Source of the DNA: Streptomyces sp. NBC_01296
Lineage (GTDB): Bacteria; Actinomycetota; Actinomycetes; Streptomycetales; Streptomycetaceae
Direction: 5' to 3'
Length of the DNA: 64,000 nucleotides
Assembly: GCF_035984415.1 (NCBI RefSeq)
Contig: NZ_CP130720.1
Location: 620,001 to 684,000 of the forward strand
Shown here one piece after another: positions 8,614 through 16,464 of this stretch (position 1 is its first letter; each line of letters starts with the position of its first letter). The notes under the pieces are model-generated. The model did no database searches. It was given only the letters and a program-made list of their open reading frames with translations, and had not been told where the DNA came from. The translations under genes were made by a program, and so were the position numbers.

Positions 8614-9231
8614 TCACAGGCTCCTGAACAGGTCTGCGAGCGGGGCCGGTACCTGTCCGGGGTCGAGGGCCTCCACCAGGAGACGGCCGTAGCGGATCTT
8701 GCGGCCCTTCTTCGTACCGAGGAAGCGCCGCAACTGCTGCTGCCGGGGCCGGCCGTGGTGGGAGGGCTGGCGCAGGAACGTCTGCCAGGGACGCAGGTCG
8801 CCCTCGGCCAGGATGATCTCCTCGACCCGCGCCGTACCCAGCGCGCGGATGAACTCGTCCTCCAGGTCCGCCACGCACACGAAGAAATCCGGGCCCGCCG
8901 CCTGGGCCTGCTTCAGGGCGCGGTCGTAGTAGCCCTGTTCGCGCTCGTCGCACAGTCCTGTCAGGCGCAGGCCAAGGCCGGGCGGCCCGAGAAGTCCGGC
9001 GTAGCGCCCCACGTTCATCGCCCCGCCCATCGACAGGACGCACACCCCTTCCGCGGCGAGGTCCCGGCCGCGCCGTGCGGACAGCGCCTCGACGGCCGCA
9101 AGGTCGCTCAGCCCTTCCAGCAGAACCGCCGTCCGCAGCCCCAGTTGCACGGCCAGATCACTCGCCGGTCCACCGGGACCGCCGGCCGCCCACCGGTCGA
9201 CTGCGTCCCGGAACGCCCATATGTCCGCCAT
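8614..9231 (-). CDS. Stand-alone TOPRIM-domain (OLD-type) protein
   Basis: 205-residue protein whose whole length resembles the C-terminal TOPRIM nuclease domain of OLD-family ATPases. It shows the acidic strand-turn AVLLEGLSDLAAVEAL (catalytic Glu region), the loop SMGGAMN, GLCDERE (the DxD-like acidic site) and downstream ADLEDEFIRALG with the acidic residues expected for metal binding. The ATPase domain usually fused upstream is absent, and no ATPase gene lies next to it. ATG 9231 has no clear ribosome site; an upstream GTG remains possible. Possible roles in DNA repair or nucleotide metabolism cannot be separated. Confidence 0.78.
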   Translation of the reverse strand: MADIWAFRDAVDRWAAGGPGGPASDLAVQLGLRTAVLLEGLSDLAAVEALSARRGRDLAAEGVCVLSMGGAMNVGRYAGLLGPPGLGLRLTGLCDEREQGYYDRALKQAQAAGPDFFVCVADLEDEFIRALGTARVEEIILAEGDLRPWQTFLRQPSHHGRPRQQQLRRFLGTKKGRKIRYGRLLVEALDPGQVPAPLADLFRSL

Positions 9232-9479
9232 GGAGCAAGTCTGCACGTCCACGGACCGGCACCGCACGGAATATTGCCCGGCGCCGCCCGGGGCCGCGGG
9301 AGTTCGCGCGCCACCCGTTGCCGTACGCGTACTGCAACGGGGGGAGGAACGCGAGGCGTGCGACGGCCCGCGCGGGTACGGGCCGCATGCTGGCCTCTCG
9401 TACGGTCGCCACGGCATCACCCGTTCGGCCCACCTCACCCGCTGTGCGGCGTTCGCACCGCCCGAACCCACGGAGAACC

Positions 9480-10748
9480 ATGGCCGAGCCCGCCGCCCCT
9501 CAGGCCACTGCCGCGACGCTGCTGCGCCGCCCGCAGTTGTGGCTGGTGCCCACGGTCCTCACCGGGCTGCTCGCCCTGTTGCTGTCCCTCCTGTACATGG
9601 GCGGCATCGTCAACCCCAACCGGGACCTGCGCGACCTGCCCATCGCCCTCGTCAACGACGACAGCGGCAAGCCGCCGCCCGGGCAGAAGGAGAACCTGGG
9701 CACACAGGTCACGGCCGCCCTCGCAGCCGACAGCGGGGGCGGCAAGGCCGAGTGGCGCAGGCTCACCCGTGCCCAGGCCCAGGACCAGCTCGACTCCGGC
9801 AAGGTCTACGGCGCCCTGATCGTCCCGGCCGGCTTCACGGACGACGTCACCGCCCTCACCACGCAGGGAGCCACCCGCGCGCCGACGATCACCGTGCTCA
9901 CCAACCCCGGCAAGGGCAGCCTCGGCTCCTCCCTCGCCAGTCAGATCACGACCAAGGCCGCGCACCAGTCGTCCCAGGCCATCGGCAGACAGCTCTCGGC
10001 AGCGGTCGGCGCGCAGGCGAGCCCCACCGCGAAGCTGCTGCTCGCCGACCCGGTGAACGTCGTCACCCAGGTCGGGCACCCGATCGGCGTCCACAGCGGC
10101 CTCGGCCTGACCGCCTTCTACTACACCCTGTTGCTCGTGCTCGCCGGGTTCATGGGCGGCAACGTGATCAGCAACGGCGTCGACACCGCCCTCGGCTACG
10201 CGGACAACGAGATCGGCCCGTGGCACACCCGCCGCCCCACCGTGCCGATCAGCCGCACCCAGACGCTGCTGCTGAAGATGGTGATGACCGCGGGCATCAC
10301 GCTCCTCAGTGCCTCGCTGGTCCTCGTCGCCTGCGTCGGCATCCTCGGCATGGACGCGTCCCACCTGCCCCTGCTGTGGATCTACTCGTACTGCGCGGCC
10401 CTCGCCGTCGGCCTGGGCGTGCAGGCCATCAATGCCGCGTTCGGCGGGATCGGCCAACTGGTGTCGATGTTCGTGTTCATCGTCCTGGGCCTGCCTTCGT
10501 CGGGCGCCACCGTGCCGCTCCAGGCCGTCCCCGGCTTCTACCGTTTCCTGTCCCACTTCGAGCCCATGCGCCAGCTCAGCGACGGGGTGCGCGCGATCCT
10601 GTACTTCGACGCCCGCGGCGATGCGGGTCTCACCCGCTCCTGGATCATGATCGCGGTCGGCACCGTCCTTGCGCTGCTCTTCGGCTTCGCCATGACCATG
10701 TACTACGACCGCAAGGGGCACAAGCGCCTCACCCCGCAGCCCGCCTGA
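9480..10748 (+). CDS. YhgE/Pip-like (DUF3533/ABC-2 type) membrane protein
   Basis: 422-residue membrane protein with the YhgE/Pip layout: one N-terminal helix (about 20-42), a large external domain (about 50-205) starting LPIALVNDDSG and containing VYGALIVPAGF, then five to six C-terminal helices from about 215 to 415 resembling an ABC-2 permease. ATG 9480 follows CGGAGAACC. Relatives include phage-infection proteins and MmpL- or ABC-linked efflux parts. No ATPase gene adjoins it, so whether it transports anything is open. Confidence 0.82.
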   Translation: MAEPAAPQATAATLLRRPQLWLVPTVLTGLLALLLSLLYMGGIVNPNRDLRDLPIALVNDDSGKPPPGQKENLGTQVTAALAADSGGGKAEWRRLTRAQAQDQLDSGKVYGALIVPAGFTDDVTALTTQGATRAPTITVLTNPGKGSLGSSLASQITTKAAHQSSQAIGRQLSAAVGAQASPTAKLLLADPVNVVTQVGHPIGVHSGLGLTAFYYTLLLVLAGFMGGNVISNGVDTALGYADNEIGPWHTRRPTVPISRTQTLLLKMVMTAGITLLSASLVLVACVGILGMDASHLPLLWIYSYCAALAVGLGVQAINAAFGGIGQLVSMFVFIVLGLPSSGATVPLQAVPGFYRFLSHFEPMRQLSDGVRAILYFDARGDAGLTRSWIMIAVGTVLALLFGFAMTMYYDRKGHKRLTPQPA

Positions 10749-10767
10749 CCCGGTGAAGCCGCTGCAG

Positions 10768-10881
10768 TCACTTTCCGACGGTGTTCATCAGCACGATCGC
10801 CGTGAGGTTGGCGAGGATGACGAAGAGGATGCCGAGCATCATGGCCCAAGCCCTGCGCGATTCGTCCATGTTCATCTCCAT
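10768..10881 (-). CDS. Small single-helix membrane protein (37 aa)
   Basis: A 37-residue open frame from ATG 10881 to TGA 10768 with a very strong ribosome site: GGGAGGTG ending about 5 bases before ATG. The peptide is a charged N-terminus (NMDESRRAW) followed by one continuous hydrophobic helix of about 20 residues (AMMLGILFVILANLTAIVLM) and a short tail ending GK. Topology would be N-in. No family is recognised. The good initiation signal and clean membrane helix argue that it is real. It lies tail to tail with the YhgE/Pip-like gene. Confidence 0.7.
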   Translation of the reverse strand: MEMNMDESRRAWAMMLGILFVILANLTAIVLMNTVGK

Positions 10882-11172
10882 GGGATCACCTCCCGCCTGA
10901 CGCGCACGTCCCGCGCACGCGCAGTGGTCGCACCACGCTCCGGCCTGCCTCTTCCATGATGGACCGGTTGCGCCGGCCGCACGATCCGGTCCGGGAGGGC
11001 TCGGGAAGCGGGTCCCCGGGCGCCGGATTGTCCAGTCCCGACTTTCCGTGACGTGACCGGGGAGCCCGACCGGGGCGCAATGGAAGCCCGGACGACGGCA
11101 CGGCGATGCAGACAGCGCCCCTCGCCCCGCCCGGAGCCCGGCCCCCCTCGACCCCCGTAAGGACCCTCTCCC

Positions 11173-11577
11173 ATGGCCGTCACCAGGACCCGACGCATCG
11201 TCCCCGCCCTCATGATCGCCAGCGCCCTGGCCACCGGAGGCGTCTCGCTGAGCACCACCGCCTTCGCCGCCCCCAGCGCCGCACCCGCACACGTCACCAC
11301 CGACGCCGACGACCCCGGCCCGCTGAAGCTCCTCAAGTACTCCAAGCTCGCAAAGATCTCCAAGGGCGCCGCCGCCCTGACGAAGGCCCCTGCCGGTGGT
11401 GGCGCGCGGGGCGGCGACACCGAGCCCCCCGAGGGCGGCAACACCGATGCCGCCACCGGCGGCGACACCGAACCCCCCACGGGCGGCGACACCGGCACCT
11501 CTAGCGACCTCCGCGACGACATCGACTACGGCGGCTGGGTCGGCCCCGATCCCCGGTCCGGCCCCGTCGTCAACTGA
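11173..11577 (+). CDS. Secreted protein with GGDTEPP repeats
   Basis: 134-residue exported protein of unknown function. A twin-Arg-containing but ordinary Sec-type signal (basic TRTRR, hydrophobic PALMIASALATGG, cleavage near AFA-APS) precedes a Lys-rich segment (residues 50-75, LKLLKYSKLAKISK) and a low-complexity region with repeats of the type GGDTEPP(E/T) and GGNTD from about 80 to 113. The C-terminus (DIDYGGWVGPDPRSG) is distinct. The start is ATG 11173, with only a weak upstream purine run. Confidence 0.68.
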   Translation: MAVTRTRRIVPALMIASALATGGVSLSTTAFAAPSAAPAHVTTDADDPGPLKLLKYSKLAKISKGAAALTKAPAGGGARGGDTEPPEGGNTDAATGGDTEPPTGGDTGTSSDLRDDIDYGGWVGPDPRSGPVVN

Positions 11578-11596
11578 ATCGTCCGAACGCAGTGGC

Positions 11597-12631
11597 CTAG
11601 ACCACCGGCGGGTTGAGCCGGGCGAAGCCCTCCTGTCGGTGGTACGGGAAGTACGGGTACGGGGCCGGCCGGCTGCTCGCCGCGTCGAGCCTGGCCATCT
11701 GGTCGGGGGTGAGCGCCCAGCCCACTGCCCCGAGGTTCTGGCGCAGCTGCTCCTCGTTGCGGGCACCGACGATGACGGAGGAGACGGTCGGCCGCTGCAA
11801 CAGCCACCGCAGGGCGATCTGCGGGATCGCCCTCCCGGTTTCCTCCGCGATCTCGTCCAGGGCGTCGACCACGCGGTAGAGGTACTCGTCCTCCACCGGC
11901 GGACCGTAGTCGGCCGTGTCGTGCAGCCTGCTGCCGGCGGGCAGCGGCCGACCCCTGCGGATCTTGCCGGTGAGCCGGCCCCAGCCGAGGGGGCTCCAGA
12001 CGATCGCACCCAGCCCCTGGTCGAGCCCGAGCGGCATCAGCTCCCATTCGTAGTCGCGGCCGACGAGGGAGTAGTGGACCTGGTGGGCAACGTAGCGCTC
12101 GCGGCCGCGGCGGTCGGCGGTGGCCAGGGATTTCATCGCCTGCCAGCCGGAGAAGTTGGAGATGCCGAGATGACGGATCTTCCCGGCCCGGACCAGGTCG
12201 TCCAGGGTGGACAGCACCTCCTCCACGGGGGTGCCGGCGTCGTAGGCGTGCAGCTGGAAGAGATCGATGTGGTCGGTGTCGAGGCGGCGCAGGGCGCTGT
12301 CGACCGAGGTGATCAGGCGGGATCGTGAGGTGCCCGCGTCGCCGGGGCCGTCGCCCGTGGGCAGGCCGGCCTTGGTGGAGATGAGCACCTGGTCCCGACG
12401 CCCCTTGAGAGCGGCCCCGAGCACCTCCTCCGACGCGCCGTCGGAGTAGACGTCCGCGGTGTCGAACAGGGTGATCCCCGCGTCGATGCAGATGTCCACG
12501 AGGCGGCGCGCCTCTTCGACACCCGTGTTGCCCCAGGCACCGAAGAGCGGTCCCCGGCCGCCGAAGGTTCCTGCGCCGAAGCTGAGCGCGGGCACCTGAA
12601 GCCCGGATGTACCCAGTCGCCTGTACTCCAT
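11597..12631 (-). CDS. Aldo/keto reductase
   Basis: 344-residue NADPH-dependent oxidoreductase with the AKR barrel. The catalytic tetrad is visible: Asp in FDTAD, Tyr in VYS four to five residues on, Lys in ISTKAG and His in LFQLHAYD. Cofactor-binding elements include GISNFS, the SPLGWGRLTGK loop and the C-terminal SVIVGARNEEQL. This is the YghZ/AKR11-like group by layout. ATG 12631 is preceded by GGAGAGG. It is divergent from a TetR gene with an operator-like dyad between, so it is probably that repressor's target. Carbonyl substrate unknown. Confidence 0.92.
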   Translation of the reverse strand: MEYRRLGTSGLQVPALSFGAGTFGGRGPLFGAWGNTGVEEARRLVDICIDAGITLFDTADVYSDGASEEVLGAALKGRRDQVLISTKAGLPTGDGPGDAGTSRSRLITSVDSALRRLDTDHIDLFQLHAYDAGTPVEEVLSTLDDLVRAGKIRHLGISNFSGWQAMKSLATADRRGRERYVAHQVHYSLVGRDYEWELMPLGLDQGLGAIVWSPLGWGRLTGKIRRGRPLPAGSRLHDTADYGPPVEDEYLYRVVDALDEIAEETGRAIPQIALRWLLQRPTVSSVIVGARNEEQLRQNLGAVGWALTPDQMARLDAASSRPAPYPYFPYHRQEGFARLNPPVV

Positions 12632-12657
12632 GCCGAATCCGCCTCTCCCGCCCGCAG

Positions 12658-12681
12658 TTAATGGGGCTGCGGTTCCGTTAA
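12658..12681. promoter_or_regulatory. Probable TetR operator between AKR and TetR genes
   Basis: Inverted repeat TTAATGG - 10 bases - CCGTTAA (one mismatch between arms). A related half-site, CTAATGG, occurs again near 12712. It sits in the divergent promoter region; binding by the adjacent TetR is inference. Confidence 0.6.
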
Positions 12682-12732
12682 GATGCCACGAGCGTAACAA
12701 GGCGCGACGGCTAATGGAACAGGAGTCCCGTT

Positions 12733-13356
12733 ATGGAGTTTGCGGACGCCGAGTCCGACCCGGGGACCACCCGGCCCGGAGGGCGGACGGCGCGGGTGCG
12801 GGCGGCGGTGCTGCGCGCCGCCGAAGACGTCCTGGCCGAGCAGGGCTTCGCCCATCTGGACCTCACGGACATCGCGCGCCGCGCGGAGGTCGGGAAGACG
12901 ACCGTCTACCGCCGCTGGGGCACGGTCACCGGTCTCGTGACCGATCTGCTGCTGGACATGGCACAGCAGTCCGTCCCGCGCACGGAGACGGGCTCACTGC
13001 TCGGGGACCTGAGGGCCAACACCCGCCTGGTGCAGCAGACGCTGGCCGACCCCCGGCAGGGAGCCCTGTTCAAGGCGGTGATCGCGGCCGGCACCTGCGA
13101 CCCGAAGGCGGCGGAGGCCTTGTACGGCTTCTACACCGCCCGCGTCGAGGAGTGGGCGCCGTGTGTCGAACAGGCCGCCGTCCGTGGTGAGGTACCCGAG
13201 GGCACCGACGCGCACGAGGTGATCCGCGCGGCGTCCGCCCCGCTCTACCACCGCCTCCTCACCACCGCCCTCCCGCTCGACGAGGCCGCCGCCGATCGCT
13301 GCGCGACGGCCGCGGCAGTGGCGGCGCGTGCGGGGGCGTACGTACGGGAGGCGTAG
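12733..13356 (+). CDS. TetR-family transcriptional regulator
   Basis: 207-residue regulator. The DNA-binding domain spans about residues 20-65, with AAVLRAAEDVLAEQGF and IARRAEVGKTTVYRRWGT (TVYRRW recognition helix). The remainder is a helical TetR_C-like ligand domain. ATG 12733 follows AGGAGTCCCGTT. It is divergent from the aldo/keto reductase gene and the shared intergenic dyad at 12658-12681 fits autorepression plus control of that enzyme. Ligand unknown, possibly a carbonyl compound. Confidence 0.92.
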   Translation: MEFADAESDPGTTRPGGRTARVRAAVLRAAEDVLAEQGFAHLDLTDIARRAEVGKTTVYRRWGTVTGLVTDLLLDMAQQSVPRTETGSLLGDLRANTRLVQQTLADPRQGALFKAVIAAGTCDPKAAEALYGFYTARVEEWAPCVEQAAVRGEVPEGTDAHEVIRAASAPLYHRLLTTALPLDEAAADRCATAAAVAARAGAYVREA

Positions 13357-13406
13357 CGGTACCGCTGCCGTGGATGGGATCCCGGGCTCCGAGACCGAGG
13401 GAGTCC

Positions 13407-14183
13407 TTACGGGGTGGTACGGGCCGGGAAGGTGAAGGTGTAGCCCTGGGCGGTGAGCCAGGGCAGGTACTGCTTGAGCGCGGCGACGGTCTCGCTGCGG
13501 TCGCCGCCGCCGTCGTGGAACAGGACGGTCGGCTGCTGCGGCAGCTTGCCCTCCAGCGCCGCGACGATCGCCGGCAGGCCCGGCCGGCTCCAGTCCTTGG
13601 GATCCACGCTCCAGCCCAGCGGCCGCATCCCGCTGGCGGTGGCTATCGCCCGGCTGTCGGGGGTGAAGGCACCGCCCGGCGCACGGTAGTAGTTCACGGC
13701 CACGCCCGGCACGGCCTTCTCGATCATGGCCTTGCCGTCCAGGATCTGCTGCCGCTGATAGGCGACGGGCTTGCGGTCCATCGTCACGTCGTGGTCGACG
13801 GAGTGGTCGCACAGCTGGTGCCCGTCGGCGGCGATCTCGCGCACCAGCGCGGGGTACTCCTGCGCGCGGGTTCCGATCATGCAGAAGGTGGCCTTGACGT
13901 GGTTCTTCCTCAGCACCTCGAGGACCTGCGGAGTCCAGCGGGGGTCCGGACCGTCGTCGATGGTGATCGCGACGTTGTGGCCCGGGCCCTGGGCCACCCG
14001 CGAGATCCCCGCCGGGATCGGGGTGGCGCCCCGGGCGGACCCGGAGGTGGCCGACGACCGGCCCGCCGAGCCGTCCGCAGCGGCGAGCGCCGGTGTACCG
14101 GCTGCCGCCAGAAGGCCGAGGACGGCCCCCGTCACGGCGAATCCCGCCCGCCGACGACGTACGGAATGGATGATGATGCCCAT
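13407..14183 (-). CDS. Secreted polysaccharide deacetylase (NodB domain)
   Basis: 258-residue exported carbohydrate esterase 4. A signal peptide (about 1-35, ALAAADG) precedes a complete NodB domain: motif 1 TIDDGPD, motif 2 HSVDHD (zinc His pair), motif 3 RAPGG, motif 4 DPKDW and motif 5 LFHDGGG. All catalytic and zinc residues are present, so it should remove N-acetyl groups from peptidoglycan, chitin oligomers or another surface glycan. ATG 14183 follows GGAAGAG. It is monocistronic by position, 50 bases from a convergent TetR gene. Confidence 0.93.
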   Translation of the reverse strand: MGIIIHSVRRRRAGFAVTGAVLGLLAAAGTPALAAADGSAGRSSATSGSARGATPIPAGISRVAQGPGHNVAITIDDGPDPRWTPQVLEVLRKNHVKATFCMIGTRAQEYPALVREIAADGHQLCDHSVDHDVTMDRKPVAYQRQQILDGKAMIEKAVPGVAVNYYRAPGGAFTPDSRAIATASGMRPLGWSVDPKDWSRPGLPAIVAALEGKLPQQPTVLFHDGGGDRSETVAALKQYLPWLTAQGYTFTFPARTTP

Positions 14184-14289
14184 GGACGCGCTCTTCCTTT
14201 TGCGCTCGGCCCCCGGATCTCACGTTTCCGATCCAGGGTAGGTCACGCGTTCGGGGGCCTCGTTCCTCCGATCGGCCGATACGGGGCAC

Positions 14290-14676
14290 TTACTTGCTGT
14301 GCAGGATCTGGATCAGGTTGCCGCAGGTGTCGTCCAGGACCGCAGTGGTGACCGCGCCCATCTCGAGCGGCTCCTGGGCGAACTGCACGCCGAGCTCGCG
14401 CAGCCGTTCGAACTCCGCGGGTACGTCGTCCACGACGAAGGCTGCGAGCGGAATGCCTTCCTTGGCCAGCCCGTCCCGGTACGCCTTCACCACGGGATGG
14501 CCGGCCGGCTCCAACAGCAGCTCGGTCCCGTCGGGAGCCTCCGGCGAGACCACGGTCAGCCAACGGTCCTCACCCAGCGGAACGTCGTGCTTCTTCACGA
14601 AGCCGAGCACCTCCGTGTAGAAACGCAGGGCCTTTTCCTGGTCGTCGACGAAGACGCTGGTCCGGTGGATCTTCAT
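14290..14676 (-). CDS. VOC-family (glyoxalase/bleomycin-resistance fold) protein
   Basis: 128-residue vicinal-oxygen-chelate protein with two beta-alpha-beta-beta-beta modules: KIHRTSVFVDDQEKALRFYTEVLGF at the N-terminus and VVDDVPAEFERLRELGV in the second module, ending TCGNLIQILHSK. Possible metal ligands are His4, Glu near TELLLEP and Glu-type residues in the second half. ATG 14676 has GGAGAG upstream. Such stand-alone proteins may be lyases or drug binders; nothing here decides. The gene runs toward the deacetylase, with 106 bases between. Confidence 0.88.
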   Translation of the reverse strand: MKIHRTSVFVDDQEKALRFYTEVLGFVKKHDVPLGEDRWLTVVSPEAPDGTELLLEPAGHPVVKAYRDGLAKEGIPLAAFVVDDVPAEFERLRELGVQFAQEPLEMGAVTTAVLDDTCGNLIQILHSK

Positions 14677-14767
14677 GGGATGCTCTCCGGGGTCTCGGGC
14701 CTGAGCCACCGGGTCGCGATGCACTCGAGGGGCCCGGTGTTTGCCTGACAAGTGTGCCCTTGCCGTG

Positions 14768-15262
14768 TCAGGTGCCGTCGGAGGCCTTGGCCAGTCTCAG
14801 CCAGGCCCCGACGGCCGGCAGTGCTTCGGGCCCGCTGTCCCGCTCCACCGAGCCCACGAGGTCGGCGACGGAGACCCCCTGCAGGGACGCCCGCCAGGCG
14901 GCATCGGCGGCGGCCATCACGCGGGCGATGGCGCACGGCTTCGTGCAGTCCTGGGGCGGGGTCCCCAGCGGGCCCCGGCGGCGGATCTCCGTGCACACGA
15001 ACGCCGGACTCGCCCCGTCGACGGCCTGCACCACGTCCAGCACCGTGATCTCGGAGGCGGCCCTGGTCAAGGCGTACCCGCCCGTCTTGCCCTGGACGGA
15101 CGTGACGATGCCCGCCCGGGACAGCGCCTGCATCTGCTTGGCGAGGTAGCTGGGCGAGACGTCGTGCAGCCGCGCCAGCCGGGCAGCCGGCACCGGCTCG
15201 GTCGCCGCGGTCAGCACCACGCAGCAGTGCAGCGCCCACTCCACGCCACCGGACAGCTTCAT
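14768..15262 (-). CDS. rsrR: RsrR-type Rrf2-family redox regulator
   Basis: 164-residue Rrf2 regulator with a winged HTH at 1-75 (SPSYLAKQMQALSRAGIV, then GKTGGYALTR wing) and a dimerisation helix. It has Cys90, Cys106 and Cys110, plus Glu8 and His12 in the first helix. RsrR of S. venezuelae is known to hold a [2Fe-2S] cluster with an unusual Cys/Glu/His ligand set, and Glu8 and His12 here match that pattern. It is also divergent from an NmrA-like gene, as rsrR is. ATG 15262 has GGGAGGGTGA. It is expected to bind the two operators at 15278-15328 in a redox-dependent way. An ordinary IscR/NsrR-like Rrf2 protein is the alternative. Confidence 0.85.
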   Translation of the reverse strand: MKLSGGVEWALHCCVVLTAATEPVPAARLARLHDVSPSYLAKQMQALSRAGIVTSVQGKTGGYALTRAASEITVLDVVQAVDGASPAFVCTEIRRRGPLGTPPQDCTKPCAIARVMAAADAAWRASLQGVSVADLVGSVERDSGPEALPAVGAWLRLAKASDGT

Positions 15263-15277
15263 TCACCCTCCCGTTTG

Positions 15278-15300
15278 ACTCGGACCCAGAATATCCGAGT
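15278..15300. promoter_or_regulatory. RsrR operator copy 1
   Basis: Perfect 7-bp inverted repeat ACTCGGA - 9 bases - TCCGAGT, adjacent to the regulator's start. Same half-sites and same 9-base spacing as copy 2, with centres 27 bp apart. The long palindromic form resembles the reported 11-3-11 class of RsrR sites. Confidence 0.75.
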
Positions 15301-15303
15301 ATC

Positions 15304-15328
15304 ATCTCGGACAAGACTTATCCGAGTT
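15304..15328. promoter_or_regulatory. RsrR operator copy 2
   Basis: Arms ATCTCGGACAA and TTATCCGAGTT separated by 3 bases (11-3-11; 9 of 11 pairs match), containing CTCGGA-N9-TCCGAG. It lies about 50 bases before the NmrA-like start and is the better match to the published RsrR site architecture. Confidence 0.75.
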
Positions 15329-15376
15329 TGCATGCGCGACCGGTCGCGGCACTCGGCCCAGGGAAAGGGCACGGCC

Positions 15377-16117
15377 ATGAAGATCACGGTCATCGGCGGC
15401 ACCGGACTGATCGGTTCCCAGCTCGTCTCCAGGCTCCGCGAGGCCGGACATGAGGTGGTCGGCGCATCCCTGTCGAGCGGGGTCGACCTGCTCACCGGTG
15501 CCGGGCTCGGCCAGGCGCTGGAAGGCGCGGTCGCGGTCGTCAACGTGACGAACTCCCCCACGTTCGACGAAGCCTCCCCGGACTTCTTCCGTACCACCAT
15601 GGGGAACCTTCTGACGGCGGGCGAGCGCGCGGGGGTCCGCCATCAGGTCGTCCTCTCCATCGTGGGCGTCGACCAGGTGCCGCAACTGGACTACTACCGC
15701 GCGAAGGCGCTCCAGGAGGACCTGCTGCGCACCGGGCCTACCCCGTACTCGATCGTGCGCGTCACCCAGTTCTTCGAATTCATGGACGCGGTCATGTCCT
15801 GGACTGCCGACGACCACACCGTCCGGCTGCCCGCCACGCCCATCCAGCCCATCGCGACGGCCGACGTGGTCGAGACGCTGGCCGATGTCGCCACCGCCGA
15901 GCCGCTGAACGGCACCGTCGACGTCGCGGGCCCCGACGTCTTCACGCTGGACGAGCTCGGCCGCCTCACCCTGTCCGCCCGGCAGGAGCAGCGCACCGTT
16001 GTCACCGACCCGGAGGCGGGCATGTTCGCGGCGGTCGCCGGCGACGTCCTCGTCGCGGGCCCCGACGCACGCCTGGCCCCCACCCACTACAAGGACTGGC
16101 TCGACGGCCGACGCTAG
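15377..16117 (+). CDS. NmrA-like NAD(P)-binding protein, RsrR partner
   Basis: 246-residue atypical short-chain dehydrogenase of the NmrA/SDR_a5 type. The N-terminal Rossmann motif GGTGLIG (residues 7-13) is intact, followed by AVVNVTNSPTF, SIVGVDQVP, and YYRAKALQE, where Tyr and Lys sit in SDR-like positions. Proteins of this kind can sense the NAD(P) redox state rather than catalyse. ATG 15377 follows GGAAAGGG; an in-frame ATG upstream at 15332 lacks a ribosome site. Gene order and operators indicate redox control by the divergent RsrR-type regulator. Confidence 0.9.
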   Translation: MKITVIGGTGLIGSQLVSRLREAGHEVVGASLSSGVDLLTGAGLGQALEGAVAVVNVTNSPTFDEASPDFFRTTMGNLLTAGERAGVRHQVVLSIVGVDQVPQLDYYRAKALQEDLLRTGPTPYSIVRVTQFFEFMDAVMSWTADDHTVRLPATPIQPIATADVVETLADVATAEPLNGTVDVAGPDVFTLDELGRLTLSARQEQRTVVTDPEAGMFAAVAGDVLVAGPDARLAPTHYKDWLDGRR

Positions 16118-16159
16118 GGGGCCCCGACGCCCCGGCGAACGTGCCCAGTCACAGCACGA

Positions 16160-16191
16160 GGGGGGCAGGCAAGCGATTTCTTCTGCCCCCC
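16160..16191 (+). terminator. Stem-loop after NmrA-like gene
   Basis: Perfect 9-bp stem GGGGGGCAG / CTGCCCCCC with a 14-base loop, 43 bases past the stop of the NmrA-like gene. No T-run follows, as is common for actinomycete terminators. Confidence 0.55.
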
Positions 16192-16279
16192 GTTCCGACC
16201 CGCCGGTTCCAGCCAAACCTCCGTTCCAGGAACCCCCGGAACCCGGCCGACGCCCGAAACGATCAGCCAACAGGGCCGA

Positions 16280-16302
16280 GCCGACTGCCTAGGCAGGTCG
16301 GC
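16280..16302. promoter_or_regulatory. Palindrome upstream of ABC exporter
   Basis: GCCGAC-TGCCTAGGCA-G-GTCGGC: a 10-bp perfect palindrome centred on CCTAGG, flanked by 6-bp arms and one unpaired G. Its position 163 bases before the exporter start suggests an operator for an unlinked regulator. Confidence 0.45.
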
Positions 16303-16464
16303 CAGATCCGGCTGCTCCGGCCTTCGCACTGCGGTGTACTCACTCCCTCCAGTTCCCCGGACAGCTCAGCGGCGCCTCCCCCGACCACGGGCGGCGGGCC
16401 GCGCCGCCGTGCCTTGCGCCGGGTGAACCGGGTTCCCTCACAGTCGAGTTGGAGGAGCCGCAGC

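Larger units (their letters stand above)
16118..16464. other. Intergenic region with a hairpin and a palindrome
   Basis: 347 bases with no supported gene. It contains a 9-bp stem-loop at 16160-16191 and a near-perfect palindrome at 16280-16302, both listed separately. The last 15 bases carry the GGAGGAG ribosome site of the ABC exporter. Confidence 0.6.

Noticed and set aside
16141..16464. In-frame extension of the ABC exporter by 108 residues
   Set aside because: The extension is low-complexity Arg/Pro/Ser, crosses a hairpin and a palindrome, and ATG 16465 has an excellent GGAGGAG site.
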